Assembly (NCBI GenBank): GCA_038021145.1
Contig: JBBPHT010000008.1
Coordinates: 186,001 to 250,000 of the forward strand
Source: Phyllosticta citriasiana
Lineage: Eukaryota > Ascomycota > Dothideomycetes > Botryosphaeriales > Phyllostictaceae
Length of the DNA stretch: 64,000 nt
Direction of reading: 5' to 3'
The first letter of the stretch is position 1, and every line of letters begins with the position of its first letter. This document shows positions 63,655 through 64,000 of the stretch, in pieces. The notes below the pieces were generated by a model. That model made no database searches. It was not told the DNA's origin and was given only the letters and a program-made list of their open reading frames with translations. The position numbers were made by a program, and so were the translations under genes.

Positions 63655-64000
63655 GCGAGAGTTGGAGCCATAATGCATATACCACAATATCCGCCGCAAT
63701 GACTACACCAGGAGGTCCGCGCTGCGCCCTTGGTTGGCTGCGCCACGATGCTCCACCGTCCGGCCTGTTCAAATATCGACCCCCTGAAAGTTTCCTCTCC
63801 CCTCTTCATCTTTGACCGGATGTCATCCGTACTTTGTAAGGCGTCGTAAAATCGTGGACACATGGCATTGAGGGCGTTTGATTGGAGGCGGTTTGTACCA
63901 CACGTAGAAAGGAAATCCAGCTCATGATTCTTCGGAGACTTTCAAAAGTGTTGTCAAAGCTTCTCCACTGTAGTCGAAGCTTTGCTAAGACGATTAGCAT
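63655..64000. other. Right-edge flank
   Basis: The 3' flank of TUF1 (346 nt). A minus-strand frame runs off the right edge (63806-64000) and shows no family resemblance; it may or may not be part of a neighbouring gene. Confidence 0.4.

Overview
The window is nuclear DNA of a filamentous ascomycete (Pezizomycotina). Reasons: genes carry short introns of about 45-80 nt with GTAAGT/GTGAGT donors and C/TAG acceptors. Several families are fungal-specific or fungal-typical (AA9 lytic polysaccharide monooxygenase, HET-domain protein, Pex11C-like peroxin, GPI cell-wall protein, 2EXR/F-box-like protein). A Sordariomycete is plausible, but the sequence alone does not prove it. I see no CRISPR array, rRNA, tRNA or intact transposon. 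Layout: 1-3.5 kb holds a 2EXR/F-box-like gene (+) and the H/ACA snoRNP protein NHP2 (-). 4.2-5.4 kb is a secreted AA9 LPMO (-). 6.6-10.8 kb holds a Pex11-family peroxin (-) and the HOPS/CORVET subunit VPS16 (-). 11.4-12.8 kb is a broken HET-domain gene (+). 13.7-16.3 kb holds an NmrA-like protein (+) converging on an MFS monocarboxylate-type transporter (-). 16.7-21.3 kb holds an unknown gene (-), a GPI-anchored cell-wall protein (+) and a Cys-rich tail-anchored protein (-). 21.8-23.2 kb is a cyclase-family hydrolase (-) with an apparent frameshift. 24.5-30.8 kb is a divergent pair, tRNA Gm18 methyltransferase TRM3 (-) and a short kinesin-3 (+). 31.7-34.8 kb is a seven-exon TopBP1/Dpb11/Rad4 checkpoint scaffold (-). 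36.0-38.5 kb is an alpha-arrestin (+). 38.5-46.8 kb is an 8.3-kb stretch with no gene I can support, rich in short tandem repeats. 46.9-50.3 kb is the plasma-membrane Na+(K+)/H+ antiporter (+). 52-53 kb is a weak hypothetical ORF. 53.8-57.6 kb holds TRAPP subunit TRS31 (-), WD40 protein SWD2 (-) and the mitochondrial carrier OAC1 (+). 58.3-59.7 kb is an unknown nuclear-looking protein (+). 60.2-63.7 kb is a divergent pair of mitochondrial genes, 3-hydroxyisobutyryl-CoA hydrolase (-) and elongation factor Tu (+). The genes do not form a biosynthetic cluster. Most are housekeeping genes (trafficking: VPS16, TRS31, arrestin, kinesin; RNA: NHP2, TRM3; chromatin/DNA: SWD2, TopBP1; mitochondria: OAC1, HIBCH, TUF1). 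A more accessory stretch lies at 11-24 kb (HET, NmrA, transporter, GPI protein, cyclase), and the two damaged genes are both there. Exon coordinates were derived by hand from splice consensus, frame closure and family similarity. For the multi-exon genes given with joins, the exon lengths sum to a whole number of codons, except where a break is reported.
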